The position numbers and the translations under genes were made by a program. Below the pieces are notes generated by a model that saw only the letters and a program-made list of their open reading frames with translations, made no database searches and was not told the origin of the DNA. Below, piece after piece: positions 38,656 through 47,389 of a DNA stretch of 64,000 bases. The DNA comes from Cryobacterium shii (GTDB lineage Bacteria > Actinomycetota > Actinomycetes > Actinomycetales > Microbacteriaceae). The stretch spans positions 62,001 through 126,000 of the forward strand of contig NZ_SOFY01000077.1 of NCBI RefSeq assembly GCF_004402595.1, read 5' to 3'. The stretch's first letter is position 1. Every line of letters begins with the position of its first letter.

Positions 38656-39825
38656 GTGACGATGCAGACCACCCGGCGGCCGCGCGTGAAGCGCCCCGCC
38701 GCCCAGCTCAACACCGTGCAACTGGCCCGAGGGTTCGCGGCGCTCGCCGTGGTGGCCTACCATCCGCAGTCGACCGAGGTGAAGTACTTCTCGGGCACGA
38801 ACATCCTGCCGGAATTCCTCGGCCGAGGGCTGTCCGGCGTCGACCTCTTCTTCGTGATCAGCGGTTTCGTCATGGTCCTGACCACCCGCGGCAAGCACGG
38901 AACGCCCCGCCAGGTAGGCAAATTCGTGTGGAACCGGTTCTTCCGCATCTACCCCACCTACTGGGTCTACAGCCTGGCGCTGCTGCCCGTGCTGCCCGTG
39001 CTGTTCCTGGCCCCCGCGTTCATCAACTCGTCCCAGGGCGGTCAGATCGACATTCTCTCGTCCTTCCTGCTGCTGCCGACCGAGATCCTGCCGCTGCTCC
39101 TCGTGGCTTGGACGCTGACGATCGAGGTGTGGTTCTACGTCGTGTTCGCGGTGGTCCTGTTCCTGCCGGAGCGGATGCTGGTGCCCGCCCTCGCGGTCTG
39201 GTTCGCCCTGCTGGTGATCGTGAACTGGGCCGGCCCCATCTCGGCGAACCCGTACCTCGAACTCCCGACCAACGCCATGGCCATCGAGTTCATCCTCGGC
39301 GGGGTCGCCGCGCTGCTGTTCCGGCACGTCAACCGGGTCGTCGCCGCCGTGCTGGCCGTCACCGGCATCGTCGTGCTGCTCTCCTTCGGCGCCACCACTC
39401 CTGCGGACCTCTACGCGGGTCCCGGCCTCGACCGCCCACTCACCCTCGGCGTCGGGTTCGCCCTGCTGCTCCTGGCGGCAACGGCCCTCGAGCACCGTCG
39501 CGGAATCGGCGCCCTGTCCCGGCTCACGGTTCTCGGCGACATGTTTTACTCCGTCTACCTCTGCCACGTGCTCGTCCTCGCTGTGACGGGTCGCGTCTGG
39601 CTGACCATCGCCGGCTCGTTCGCCGCCAACCCGATCATGGTCGCCGGCTGGTGGGTCGTCACCCTCGCGGCCGTGCTCACGGTGGGCTACCTGAGCTACC
39701 GCCTGATCGAGCGCCCGGTGATGACCGTGGCGCATCGCTGGCGGGCAGCCGTGTTCCACGAGAAGGACACCGGAAGCCCGGCGGGCGCCACATCCCTCCT
39801 TGTGAGTGAGCGCTCACTCAGTTAG
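38656..39825 (+). CDS. membrane acyltransferase 3 family protein (OafA/YrhL-like)
   Basis: A 389-residue enzyme with about ten membrane helices that moves acyl groups onto envelope sugars or lipids. The catalytic His is in the first helix region (LARGFAALAVVAYHP). The family motifs GVDLFFVISGFVMVLT, RFFRIYPTYW and SVYLCHVLVL are clear. The start at GTG 38656 rests on GAGG 8 bases upstream. The last codons (SERSLS) overlap the TetR operator at 39803-39820. Confidence 0.88.
   Translation: MTMQTTRRPRVKRPAAQLNTVQLARGFAALAVVAYHPQSTEVKYFSGTNILPEFLGRGLSGVDLFFVISGFVMVLTTRGKHGTPRQVGKFVWNRFFRIYPTYWVYSLALLPVLPVLFLAPAFINSSQGGQIDILSSFLLLPTEILPLLLVAWTLTIEVWFYVVFAVVLFLPERMLVPALAVWFALLVIVNWAGPISANPYLELPTNAMAIEFILGGVAALLFRHVNRVVAAVLAVTGIVVLLSFGATTPADLYAGPGLDRPLTLGVGFALLLLAATALEHRRGIGALSRLTVLGDMFYSVYLCHVLVLAVTGRVWLTIAGSFAANPIMVAGWWVVTLAAVLTVGYLSYRLIERPVMTVAHRWRAAVFHEKDTGSPAGATSLLVSERSLS
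39800..39805 (+). promoter_or_regulatory. -35 box of tetR
   Basis: TTGTGA (4 of 6 with TTGACA) lies exactly 17 bases from the -10 box TAGTCT at 39823-39828. Together they make the best sigma-70-type promoter in the window. Confidence 0.5.
39803..39820. promoter_or_regulatory. TetR-family operator, perfect 18-bp palindrome
   Basis: TGAGTGAGCGCTCACTCA is a perfect palindrome of the kind bound by many TetR repressors. It fills the spacer between the -35 and -10 boxes and lies 14 bases before tetR, so bound repressor would block RNA polymerase. It overlaps the 3' end of the acyltransferase gene. Confidence 0.8.
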
Positions 39826-39828
39826 TCT
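39823..39828 (+). promoter_or_regulatory. -10 box for a leaderless tetR-exporter mRNA
   Basis: TAGTCT ends 6 bases before the tetR ATG at 39835. Confidence 0.55.
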
Positions 39829-39834
39829 GAACGG

Positions 39835-40425
39835 ATGACGCGGAAGCCGGCCCGAGCCAGGTCGCTGTCGGTCGAGGACCGGCAGTCGATGATCATCGAC
39901 GCCGTCACCCCGCTGCTGATCGAACACGGCCAGGGCGTCACGACCCGGCAGATCGCCGAGTGCGCCGGCATCGCCGAGGGCACCATCTTCCGGGCTTTCG
40001 ACAGCAAGGACGAACTGATCCGGGCCGTCGTGGCCCGGCAACTCGATCCGGAGCCGCTCCGGGTGCAGCTGGCCGCGGTGGACCTCGCCCTCCCGCTCGA
40101 GGAACGGGTGGGCGCCATCGTGGGGCTCCTCCGTGCGCGCTTCGCCCGGGTCTTCACGATCCTGAACATGGCCGGATCGATGGGCAGGCCCCACACCCAT
40201 GAGGCCGCGCACGAGTTCACCGAGATGCTCGCCCACCTGCTCGCCCCGGACTTCGCGCGCCTGAGCGTGCCGCCGATCCGGGCGGCGCAGATCATCCGGA
40301 TGGTCGCGCTCGCGGCATCCGTGCCCCAGATCCGGTCCGGTGCCGCCTTCGACGACGACGAGCTGACCGCCCTCATCCTCTACGGCATTGCCGGTGCACC
40401 CGCCCGGCCGATCGCCACCCCCTAG
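39835..40425 (+). CDS. TetR-family transcriptional repressor
   Basis: A 196-residue repressor. The N-terminal helix-turn-helix (QSMIIDAVTPLLIEHGQGVT, TRQIAECAGIAEGTIFRAF) is typical TetR, and the C-terminal ligand and dimer domain is unassigned. It heads an operon with the two ABC exporter genes, 8 bases before the first, and most likely represses its own promoter through the palindrome at 39803. A transported compound is the expected inducer. Confidence 0.92.
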   Translation: MTRKPARARSLSVEDRQSMIIDAVTPLLIEHGQGVTTRQIAECAGIAEGTIFRAFDSKDELIRAVVARQLDPEPLRVQLAAVDLALPLEERVGAIVGLLRARFARVFTILNMAGSMGRPHTHEAAHEFTEMLAHLLAPDFARLSVPPIRAAQIIRMVALAASVPQIRSGAAFDDDELTALILYGIAGAPARPIATP

Positions 40426-40433
40426 GAGAACCG

Positions 40434-42167
40434 ATGTTGTGGAAATTGCTTGTGAAGTACCTGCGGCCCTACTGGCGGCTGCTGGCGGCCGTCGTGTTCT
40501 TCCAGCTCGTTCAGTCGATCGCGTCGCTCTATCTGCCCACCCTCAATGCCGACATCATCGACGAGGGCGTGGCCAAGGGCGACACCGGGTACATCCTGCA
40601 GACCGGCGGCCTGATGCTGGCGATCACGCTCCTGCAGATCCTCGCGGCAATCACGGCGGTCTACTTCGGGGCCAAGGCGGCCATGGCGCTGGGGCGTGAC
40701 CTGCGCGGTGCCGTCTTCACCCGGGTCGGTGAATTCTCCGAGCAGGAGGTCACCCGGTTCGGAGCGCCCTCGCTGATAACCCGGTCGACCAATGACGTGC
40801 AACAGGTTCAGATGCTCGTCCTGATGACCTCCACCCTGATGGTGTCCGCGCCGATCCTCTCGATCGGCGGCGTGATCATGGCCATCCGGCAGGACGTCCA
40901 GCTGTCCTGGCTGATCGCCGTCAGCGTGCCCGTGCTCCTGATCGGGGTCGGGCTGATCATCGTGCGGATGGTTCCGCTGTTCCGGCTGATGCAGACCAGG
41001 ATCGACACCGTCAACCGGGTGCTGCGGGAGCAGCTCACGGGCATCCGGGTGATCCGGGCCTTCGTTCGCGAGGACGTCGAGTCGGCACGCTTCGGCCGGG
41101 CCAACGAAGACGTCACGGACACTGCCCTCCGCGCCGGCCGACTGATGGCCCTGATGTTCCCCGTCGTCATGCTCGTGCTCAACGTCTCGAGTGTCGCAGT
41201 GATCTGGTTCGGCGCGTTCCGGATCCAGGACGGATCCATGCAGGTGGGCACCCTGATCGCATTCCTCAGCTACCTGATGCAGATCCTGATGGCCGTGATG
41301 ATGGCCACGTTCATGGCCGTGATGATCCCCCGAGCGACCGTCTCCGCGGACCGGATCGGCGAGGTGCTCGACACCCCGTCGAGCGTGCGACCGCCAGCGC
41401 ACCCGGTCAATGAGACCGTCGGGCAGGGCGAACTCGAGCTGCTGGACGTCGGTTTCGCCTACCCGGGCGCCGAGCAGCCGGTGCTGCGCAACGTGAGTTT
41501 CCTCGTGCACTCCGGGGAGACGACGGCCATCATCGGCAGCACGGGCTCGGGCAAGACCACCCTGGTGAATCTGCTGCCCCGGCTCTTCGACGCCACCAGC
41601 GGCAAGGTACTCGTGGACGGCGTGGACGTGCGCGAACTCAAACCGGACCTGCTGTGGGGGCACATCGGCCTCGTGCCGCAGAAACCGTACCTGTTCTCCG
41701 GCACCGTGCGCAGCAACCTGCTCTACGGCAAACCGGATGCGACGGAGGAGGAACTCTGGCGGGCGCTGACGATCGCGCAGGCGAAAGACTTCGTGCAGGA
41801 GATGGAGGACGGCCTCGACGCCCCGATCTCACAGGGCGGAACGAACGTGTCCGGCGGCCAGCGGCAGCGCCTCGCAATCGCGCGGGCCCTGGTCAAACGG
41901 CCGGAACTGTACATCTTCGACGACTCGTTCTCCTCGCTCGACCTGGCGACGGATGCGCGCCTGCGGGCGGCGCTGCGCACGGGCGCCGACGGCGCCACGA
42001 TGGTGATCGTCGCCCAGCGGGTGTCGACGATCATCGACGCGGACCAGATCCTCGTGCTGGAGGGCGGCCGCATCGTCGGCCGCGGAACCCACGAGCAACT
42101 GCTCGAATCGAACCAGACCTACCAGGAAATCGTGTCATCGCAGCTCACCGCGGAGGAAGCAGCATGA
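40434..42167 (+). CDS. ABC exporter subunit A, with a degenerate Walker B
   Basis: A 577-residue half-transporter: six membrane helices, then an ATPase domain with Walker A GSTGSGKT and canonical signature VSGGQRQR. Walker B reads YIFDDSFSSLD, so the catalytic Glu is replaced by Asp. This is the pattern of the inactive-site half of heterodimeric exporters such as TM287/288. Its partner is the next gene (4-base overlap). A multidrug or lipid efflux role under TetR control is likely. Confidence 0.9.
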   Translation: MLWKLLVKYLRPYWRLLAAVVFFQLVQSIASLYLPTLNADIIDEGVAKGDTGYILQTGGLMLAITLLQILAAITAVYFGAKAAMALGRDLRGAVFTRVGEFSEQEVTRFGAPSLITRSTNDVQQVQMLVLMTSTLMVSAPILSIGGVIMAIRQDVQLSWLIAVSVPVLLIGVGLIIVRMVPLFRLMQTRIDTVNRVLREQLTGIRVIRAFVREDVESARFGRANEDVTDTALRAGRLMALMFPVVMLVLNVSSVAVIWFGAFRIQDGSMQVGTLIAFLSYLMQILMAVMMATFMAVMIPRATVSADRIGEVLDTPSSVRPPAHPVNETVGQGELELLDVGFAYPGAEQPVLRNVSFLVHSGETTAIIGSTGSGKTTLVNLLPRLFDATSGKVLVDGVDVRELKPDLLWGHIGLVPQKPYLFSGTVRSNLLYGKPDATEEELWRALTIAQAKDFVQEMEDGLDAPISQGGTNVSGGQRQRLAIARALVKRPELYIFDDSFSSLDLATDARLRAALRTGADGATMVIVAQRVSTIIDADQILVLEGGRIVGRGTHEQLLESNQTYQEIVSSQLTAEEAA

Positions 42168-44140
42168 GCGAATCAACCGCGGCGAAGACCCCGCCCCGTC
42201 CGCCCATGCGCGGCCCGGGACACGGCGGCGGCCCGTTCGGCGGGATGAACGTTCCAGCCGAGAAGGCGATGAACTTCGGCCCGTCGGCCAGGCGGCTGCT
42301 GGGCAAGTTGCGCCCCGAACGGCTGTGGCTCATGCTGGTGCTGTTCCTCGCGATCGCAAGTGTCACCTTCTCGGTGATCGGCCCGAGGCTGCTCGGCGAG
42401 GGCACGAACCTCATCTTCGCCGGCGTCGTCTCCAAGGGCCTGCCCGCCGGTGTGAGCCAGGCTGACGTGATCAACCAGCTGCGCGCATCCGGTGAAACGG
42501 GCAAAGCCGACCTGCTCAGCGGGATGACCCTGACTCCGGGCCTGGGGATCGACTTCGCGATGCTGTCCACCGTGCTGCTCTGGGCGATGGTGCTGTACGT
42601 GCTGTCCTCCGTCTTCAGCTACGTACAGGCGTACGTGCTGAACGGGGTCGTGCAGCGCACGGTGTTCCGCCTGCGCAGCGAGATCGAGGCGAAGATCAAC
42701 CGGCTGCCGCTGCGGTACTACGACACCGTGCAGCGCGGCGAACTGCTCAGCCGGGTCACCAATGACGTGGACAACGTCTCGCAGAGCCTGCAGCAGTCGC
42801 TGAGCCAGGCGGTCACCTCACTGCTCACGGTCGTCGGCGTGATCGTGATGATGTTCCTGCTCTCGCCCCTGCTGGCCGTGATCGCCCTGGTCACCGTGCC
42901 GTTGACGCTGGTCACCACCGTGCTGATCGCGAAGCGCTCGCAGAAACTCTTCGTCGACCAGTGGACGCACACCGGCGAACTGAACGGTCAGATCGAGGAG
43001 ACCTTCACCGGGCACGCCCTGGTCAAGGTGTTCGGTCGTCAGAAGGAGGTCGAAGAACGTTTCCGGGCCAAGAACGACGAACTGTACCAGGCCAGCTTCG
43101 GCGCCCAGTTCGTCAGCGGCCTGATCATGCCCGCGATGACGTTCATCGGCAACCTGGTCTACGTGGCCATCGCCGTCGCCGGCGGCCTCCAGGTGGCGTC
43201 CGGCGCGATGCAGCTCGGCGACGTGCAGGCGTTCATCCAGTACTCCCGGCAGTTCACCCAGCCGCTCGCCCAGCTCGGATCGATGGCGAACCTCCTGCAG
43301 TCCGGGGTCGCCTCCGCCGAGCGGGTGTTCGCCCTCCTCGACGCGGAGGAGCAGAGCCCGGACCCGGAGCCGGCGACGAGCCCCGAGGTCGTGCACGGAC
43401 GGTTGACCTTCGAGGACGTCTCCTTCCGATACACCCCCGACAAACCGCTGATCGAGAACCTCAGCCTGGTGGCCGAGCCCGGCCAGACCGTCGCCATCGT
43501 GGGTCCGACCGGGGCCGGAAAGACCACTCTGGTCAACCTGATGATGCGCTTCTACGAGCTCGACGCCGGCCGGATCACGCTCGACGGTGTGGACGTCAGC
43601 GGGATGACCCGGGACGACCTGCGAGGCCGGATGGGCATGGTGCTGCAGGACACCTGGCTTTTCGGCGGCACCATCCGCGACAACATCGCCTACGGCCGAC
43701 CGGATGCCTCGGAGGAGGAGATCCTCGCGGCGGCGCGCGCCACCTACGTGGACCGGTTCGTGCACACGCTGCCGGACGGTTACGACACGGTCCTCGACGA
43801 CGAGGGCGGCAACGTCAGCGCCGGCGAGAAGCAGCTGCTCACCATCGCCCGCGCCTTCCTCGCGAAGCCGAGCGTGCTGATCCTCGACGAGGCGACCAGC
43901 TCCGTCGACACCCGCACCGAGGTGCTCGTGCAGAAGGCGATGAGCGCCCTGCGCGCCGACCGCACCAGCTTCGTGATCGCGCACCGCCTCTCCACGATTC
44001 GGGACGCCGACCTGATCCTGGTGATGGAGGCCGGCCGGATCGTCGAACTGGGCACGCACGATGAGCTCCTCGCCGCCGGCGGCGCCTACCACGCCCTCTA
44101 CAACGCGCAGTTCGCCGCGGCGGTGACCGACGAGGCCTAG
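42164..44140 (+). CDS. ABC exporter subunit B, with a degenerate signature motif
   Basis: A 658-residue half-transporter with a Gly/Pro-rich cytoplasmic N-terminus of about 45 residues and an extra loop between the first two helices. The ATPase domain has Walker A GPTGAGKT and an intact Walker B VLILDEATSSVD, but the signature is VSAGEKQLL instead of LSGGQ. Together with subunit A this gives one working and one degenerate ATP site. GGAGGAAG precedes ATG 42164; the longer frame upstream overlaps subunit A. Confidence 0.9.
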   Translation: MSESTAAKTPPRPPMRGPGHGGGPFGGMNVPAEKAMNFGPSARRLLGKLRPERLWLMLVLFLAIASVTFSVIGPRLLGEGTNLIFAGVVSKGLPAGVSQADVINQLRASGETGKADLLSGMTLTPGLGIDFAMLSTVLLWAMVLYVLSSVFSYVQAYVLNGVVQRTVFRLRSEIEAKINRLPLRYYDTVQRGELLSRVTNDVDNVSQSLQQSLSQAVTSLLTVVGVIVMMFLLSPLLAVIALVTVPLTLVTTVLIAKRSQKLFVDQWTHTGELNGQIEETFTGHALVKVFGRQKEVEERFRAKNDELYQASFGAQFVSGLIMPAMTFIGNLVYVAIAVAGGLQVASGAMQLGDVQAFIQYSRQFTQPLAQLGSMANLLQSGVASAERVFALLDAEEQSPDPEPATSPEVVHGRLTFEDVSFRYTPDKPLIENLSLVAEPGQTVAIVGPTGAGKTTLVNLMMRFYELDAGRITLDGVDVSGMTRDDLRGRMGMVLQDTWLFGGTIRDNIAYGRPDASEEEILAAARATYVDRFVHTLPDGYDTVLDDEGGNVSAGEKQLLTIARAFLAKPSVLILDEATSSVDTRTEVLVQKAMSALRADRTSFVIAHRLSTIRDADLILVMEAGRIVELGTHDELLAAGGAYHALYNAQFAAAVTDEA

Positions 44141-44166
44141 CCCCCGTCTCCGGTCGGCCCCGAACC

Positions 44167-44243
44167 AATTCGACGGAGATTTTGCTGCAAATCGGCCGTT
44201 CCGGCGGGTTTGAGGCCGTTTCGGGCAAAATCTCCGTCGAATT
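44167..44243. repeat. 77-bp palindromic repeat, copy B
   Basis: The arms 44167-44185 and 44225-44243 are perfectly complementary over 19 bases around a 39-base core. The copy lies 26 bases after the ABC exporter stop. Confidence 0.9.
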
Positions 44244-44365
44244 CGACAGGGGCGCGGGGCTACCGCGGACACCGCCTGGGCCACAGACGGGCGGCCGGCG
44301 ACGGGTGGCCGGCGGCGGCGGCGGACCAGCCGGACCGTCCGGCGGGTACTGTGGTGTCGCGGTCC

Positions 44366-44385
44366 GGAACGGAACGGAACGGAAC
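44366..44385 (+). repeat. pentanucleotide microsatellite (GGAAC)x4
   Basis: Four exact GGAAC units lie 65 bases before the DUF202 start, in a 300-base gap that also holds repeat copy B and otherwise shows only GC-rich sequence. A change of unit number could shift promoter spacing. Confidence 0.7.
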
Positions 44386-44449
44386 GGGCACCGGTGCGCG
44401 CCGAGACGGGGTCAGTCCGCACCGCGGTGCATTTTCGAGAGGACACGTC

Positions 44450-44803
44450 GTGACACGGTTTCCCAGCTCGGTCTACCGGCACGGTCAGGAGCCTGACCCC
44501 CGGTTCAGCCTGGCGAACGAGCGCACCTTCCTCGCCTGGATCCGCACCGCGCTCGCCCTGATCGCCGCCGGGGTGGCGCTGGAGGCGCTGCCGCTGCCCA
44601 TCCGCGCCGACTTCCGTCTCTCGGCGTCGGGCCTCTTCGTCGCCCTCGGGCTCATCGCCCCGGCGCACGCGTGGATCAGCTGGATGCGCATCGAACGGTC
44701 GATGCGCCAGAACCGGCCGCTGCCAGCGCCGGCACTGTCCGGCATCCTTGCGGCCGGAGTGGTGGTGGCCGGCCTGCTGATCGCGGCCGGAATGTTCCTG
44801 TGA
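44450..44803 (+). CDS. DUF202 (YidH-like) membrane protein
   Basis: A 117-residue protein with the DUF202 signature at the N-terminus (PRFSLANERTFLAWIRTALALI) and three membrane helices. The function is unknown in all bacteria. GTG 44450 is chosen from GAGAGGA just upstream. It overlaps a second DUF202 gene by 4 bases. Confidence 0.85.
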   Translation: MTRFPSSVYRHGQEPDPRFSLANERTFLAWIRTALALIAAGVALEALPLPIRADFRLSASGLFVALGLIAPAHAWISWMRIERSMRQNRPLPAPALSGILAAGVVVAGLLIAAGMFL

Positions 44804-45135
44804 CCTCGGAGCGGCCCTTCGACCCGGGGCTGCAGCCCGAGCGAACCCTGCTCGCCTGGCAGCGCACGGTGCTTTCGCTCACCGCCTTCGTCGCCGTCGG
44901 AGTGCGCCTGACCGCACCGGACCGGGGAGCCGTCGCCGTGGCCACCGGCCTGGTCGGGCTGGCCCTGGCGATCGCGGCCTACCTCGGCGTGAGTGTGCGC
45001 TATCGCCGCGCCCACGCCGCGCTCACGCGGTCCGCGTCCCTGCCGCCCAGCGGTGCGTGGCCGTTGCCCGCCCTGGCCGGCTCGACGGTCATGCTGGGAC
45101 TCCTCGCCGTGCTCTATCTCGCAGCCGGCCCGTGA
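44800..45135 (+). CDS. second DUF202 membrane protein
   Basis: A 111-residue protein with GLQPERTLLAWQRTVLSL, the other DUF202 subtype, and three helices. It starts at GTG within the stop of the first (GTGA). Paired DUF202 proteins of the two subtypes are common in actinobacteria and may form a hetero-oligomer. Confidence 0.85.
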   Translation: MTSERPFDPGLQPERTLLAWQRTVLSLTAFVAVGVRLTAPDRGAVAVATGLVGLALAIAAYLGVSVRYRRAHAALTRSASLPPSGAWPLPALAGSTVMLGLLAVLYLAAGP

Positions 45136-45174
45136 CACCGCTTCAGTCTTGATCCAACCCAGCCCCGAAACGAC

Positions 45175-45561
45175 TCAGGCCTTGAGCTGGGCCTCCAGCT
45201 CGCGGGCGCAGTCGATGCAGAGTTCCGCGGCGGGTCTGGCGTCCAGCCGGGCGCGCCCGATAGGTTCGCCCCGGCGGGTGCAGAACCCGTAGCTGCCGTT
45301 CGCAATCCGCACGAGCGCCCGGTCGATTTCGGCTGATTTGACCTCCAGGTCGCTGTGCACGCCGGAGATGCGGGACCATTCCATCGTCAGGGTGGGGCCC
45401 TCGGGGTCGTGTTCGTCGTCGGCCGTGCCCCGGGCCTCGATCACCCCGTCGAGCGTGGTGACGATGCGACCGAGGGCGATGTCGAGGTCGTGGCGCTGAG
45501 CACGGAGGAGCTTCTCGAAATGTCGCAGGTCGGCTGCAGACAGCTTCGTCTGGGTGCGCAT
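45175..45561 (-). CDS. DksA/TraR-type zinc-finger protein with one cysteine lost
   Basis: A 128-residue protein: an N-terminal helical hairpin with acidic residues near the tip, then the DksA-like C-terminus (YGFCTRRGEPIGRARLDARP, LCIDCARELE). The usual C-x-x-C is C94-T-R-R97, so only three of the four zinc ligands remain (C94, C115, C118). Family members bind RNA polymerase or act as general stress proteins. Met at 45561, after GAGAGGA, is preferred to the ATG at 45606. Confidence 0.82.
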   Translation of the reverse strand: MRTQTKLSAADLRHFEKLLRAQRHDLDIALGRIVTTLDGVIEARGTADDEHDPEGPTLTMEWSRISGVHSDLEVKSAEIDRALVRIANGSYGFCTRRGEPIGRARLDARPAAELCIDCARELEAQLKA

Positions 45562-45670
45562 GATGGACGTCCTCTCAGGCCGGGCACGGCCCAACGCCGG
45601 CACCATGGTTTTCGGTGTTGAGGATACGCCCGGGCAGCGCTTCTGTCGCGGTGCCCCGGGGCCCGGGTGA

Positions 45671-47284
45671 CTACCCGACCGTCACCGGGATCGAGTGCAG
45701 CCCGGTCGCCCCGTCGGGCAGCACATCGCGCACCGTAGAGGTCTGCACCTGCCCTGCGGCATCCGTCGCCCGCACGGTGAGCGTGTGCCGTCCGGAGGCG
45801 GCCGGCCACACCCAGGTCCACTGCCGCCAGGTGTCGGCGGAGATCGCGTCGGCGAGGGTCGCCGCGTTCCACCCGCCGTCGTCGACCCGCACATCGACGG
45901 CACGGATGCCCACATGCTGGGACCAGGCCACGCCGGCTACCGTGACGGGCCCCGCGGGCATCTGCACGTTCTGCCGGGGCACGTCGATCCGGGAGGACAG
46001 CTTGACCGGGCCGCGTTCGGTCCAGCCGCGGCTGGTCCAGTAGGCGGTCTCCTGGTCGAACCGGGTGACGTGCAGCTCGACGACCCATTTCGTGGCCGAG
46101 ACGTAGCCGTACAGCCCGGGCACGACCATCCGCACCGGGTAGCCGTGCTCGAGGGGGAGCGGCTCGCCGTTCATCCCGACCGCAAGGATCGCGTTGCGGT
46201 CGTCGATGAGCACCCCCAGCGGAGTGCTGGCCGTCCAGCCGTCTTCGCTGCGGGAGAGGACCATGTCGGCGTCCGCGCGCGGCTTGGCCCGCGCGAGAAG
46301 CTCGCGGATCGGGTAGCCCAGCCAGGTCGCGTTGCCGATCAGGTCTCCGCCGACGTCGTTCGACACGCAGGTGAGGGTCGTCGTGCTCTCCTCGAGGGGG
46401 AGGGCGAGCAGCTCGGCGAAGCTCAGCTCGACCTCGTTCTCGACCATGCCCGTGATCTTCAGGGTCCAGGCGCCGGGATCGATCCGGGGAACCTGGAGGG
46501 CCGTGTCGATGCGGTAGAAATCCGCGTTCGGGGTGATCAGCGGGGCGAGGCCGGGAATGTCCAGGGCTGCCCCGGCCGGCACGGGTGCCGCGGCCACGGC
46601 CGGCGTGGGGAGGGTGAAACGGGCGCGGGCGGCATCCGTGGCCCTGACCCCGGCCGAGATCATCTGGCCCCCGATCGCGGCGAGCAGTCCGAGGCCCGCA
46701 CCGGCGCCCGCATAGGCGAGGAAGCGCCGACGGTCGGGAGCGGATGCCGGCGCACCGGCCGGCATGCGGCGGAGCGTGACGATGAGCAGGGTGAGCACCA
46801 CCGCGGCGACGACCATGGCCACGACGGCGGGCATCGCGTCGAAGGGCGCCGCGTTCGCCCGGGTGAGCACCGCGGCGACGGCGAGGGTACCCGACGCCGC
46901 GACGATGACCCGTCCCGCAGGCGGCCGGAGGAATTCGAGAACCCCGGCCGCGGCGGCGAGGAGGACGGCGCCGAGCGCCACGCTGACGATCAGCACGACC
47001 TTGTCGCCCGTGCCGAACAGGGAGATGACGAGTTCCTTCAGCCACCCGGGCGCAAGGTCGACGACCACCGCTCCGACGGCCAGGATCGGGTTGCCGGCCG
47101 GGGCGAAGAGTCCGGCGGCCAGCTCGGCCGCCCCGAGGCCGGCCAGCGCGGCGGCCACGCCCGCGAGGGCGGGCCGCCACAGTCGCGACGTTCGCGAGGA
47201 TGCCCCGGGCGGCGTTTCGGGCGTCGGGGACGACAACGTCGACGGGGGCGGCACGGGGGACGGGGAGGCGTCGCGGCTGACCAT
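45671..47284 (-). CDS. membrane-anchored molybdopterin oxidoreductase (sulfite-oxidase family)
   Basis: A 537-residue protein with five or so N-terminal membrane helices in the first 230 residues and then an extracytoplasmic Mo-cofactor domain. The molybdenum ligand is C306 in TTLTCVSNDVGGDLIG; GYPVRMVVPGLYGYVSATKW and the C-terminal Ig-like dimerisation domain (VTVAGVAWSQHVGIRAVDVR) complete the fold. The substrate is unknown; YedY-like repair of oxidised proteins or sulfite oxidation are options. A leaderless -10 box lies before the start. Confidence 0.9.
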   Translation of the reverse strand: MVSRDASPSPVPPPSTLSSPTPETPPGASSRTSRLWRPALAGVAAALAGLGAAELAAGLFAPAGNPILAVGAVVVDLAPGWLKELVISLFGTGDKVVLIVSVALGAVLLAAAAGVLEFLRPPAGRVIVAASGTLAVAAVLTRANAAPFDAMPAVVAMVVAAVVLTLLIVTLRRMPAGAPASAPDRRRFLAYAGAGAGLGLLAAIGGQMISAGVRATDAARARFTLPTPAVAAAPVPAGAALDIPGLAPLITPNADFYRIDTALQVPRIDPGAWTLKITGMVENEVELSFAELLALPLEESTTTLTCVSNDVGGDLIGNATWLGYPIRELLARAKPRADADMVLSRSEDGWTASTPLGVLIDDRNAILAVGMNGEPLPLEHGYPVRMVVPGLYGYVSATKWVVELHVTRFDQETAYWTSRGWTERGPVKLSSRIDVPRQNVQMPAGPVTVAGVAWSQHVGIRAVDVRVDDGGWNAATLADAISADTWRQWTWVWPAASGRHTLTVRATDAAGQVQTSTVRDVLPDGATGLHSIPVTVG

Positions 47285-47290
47285 CAGCCC

Positions 47291-47296
47291 AGCTTA
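47291..47296 (-). promoter_or_regulatory. -10 box for a leaderless Mo-oxidoreductase mRNA
   Basis: On the minus strand TAAGCT is followed by six bases and the ATG at 47284. Confidence 0.5.
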
Positions 47297-47389
47297 GATA
47301 CGCGGGCTGGGAGTCGGTCCCGCACTTGATGCACCCCCCGAACGGGTTTATCGTCCCAGTGTCCTGATGCTCAATCGGAGGAGTCACCC

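Noticed and set aside
37360-39759. 799-codon open frame on the minus strand
   Set aside because: Antisense to the aldo/keto reductase and acyltransferase genes, both of which have clear motifs and starts.
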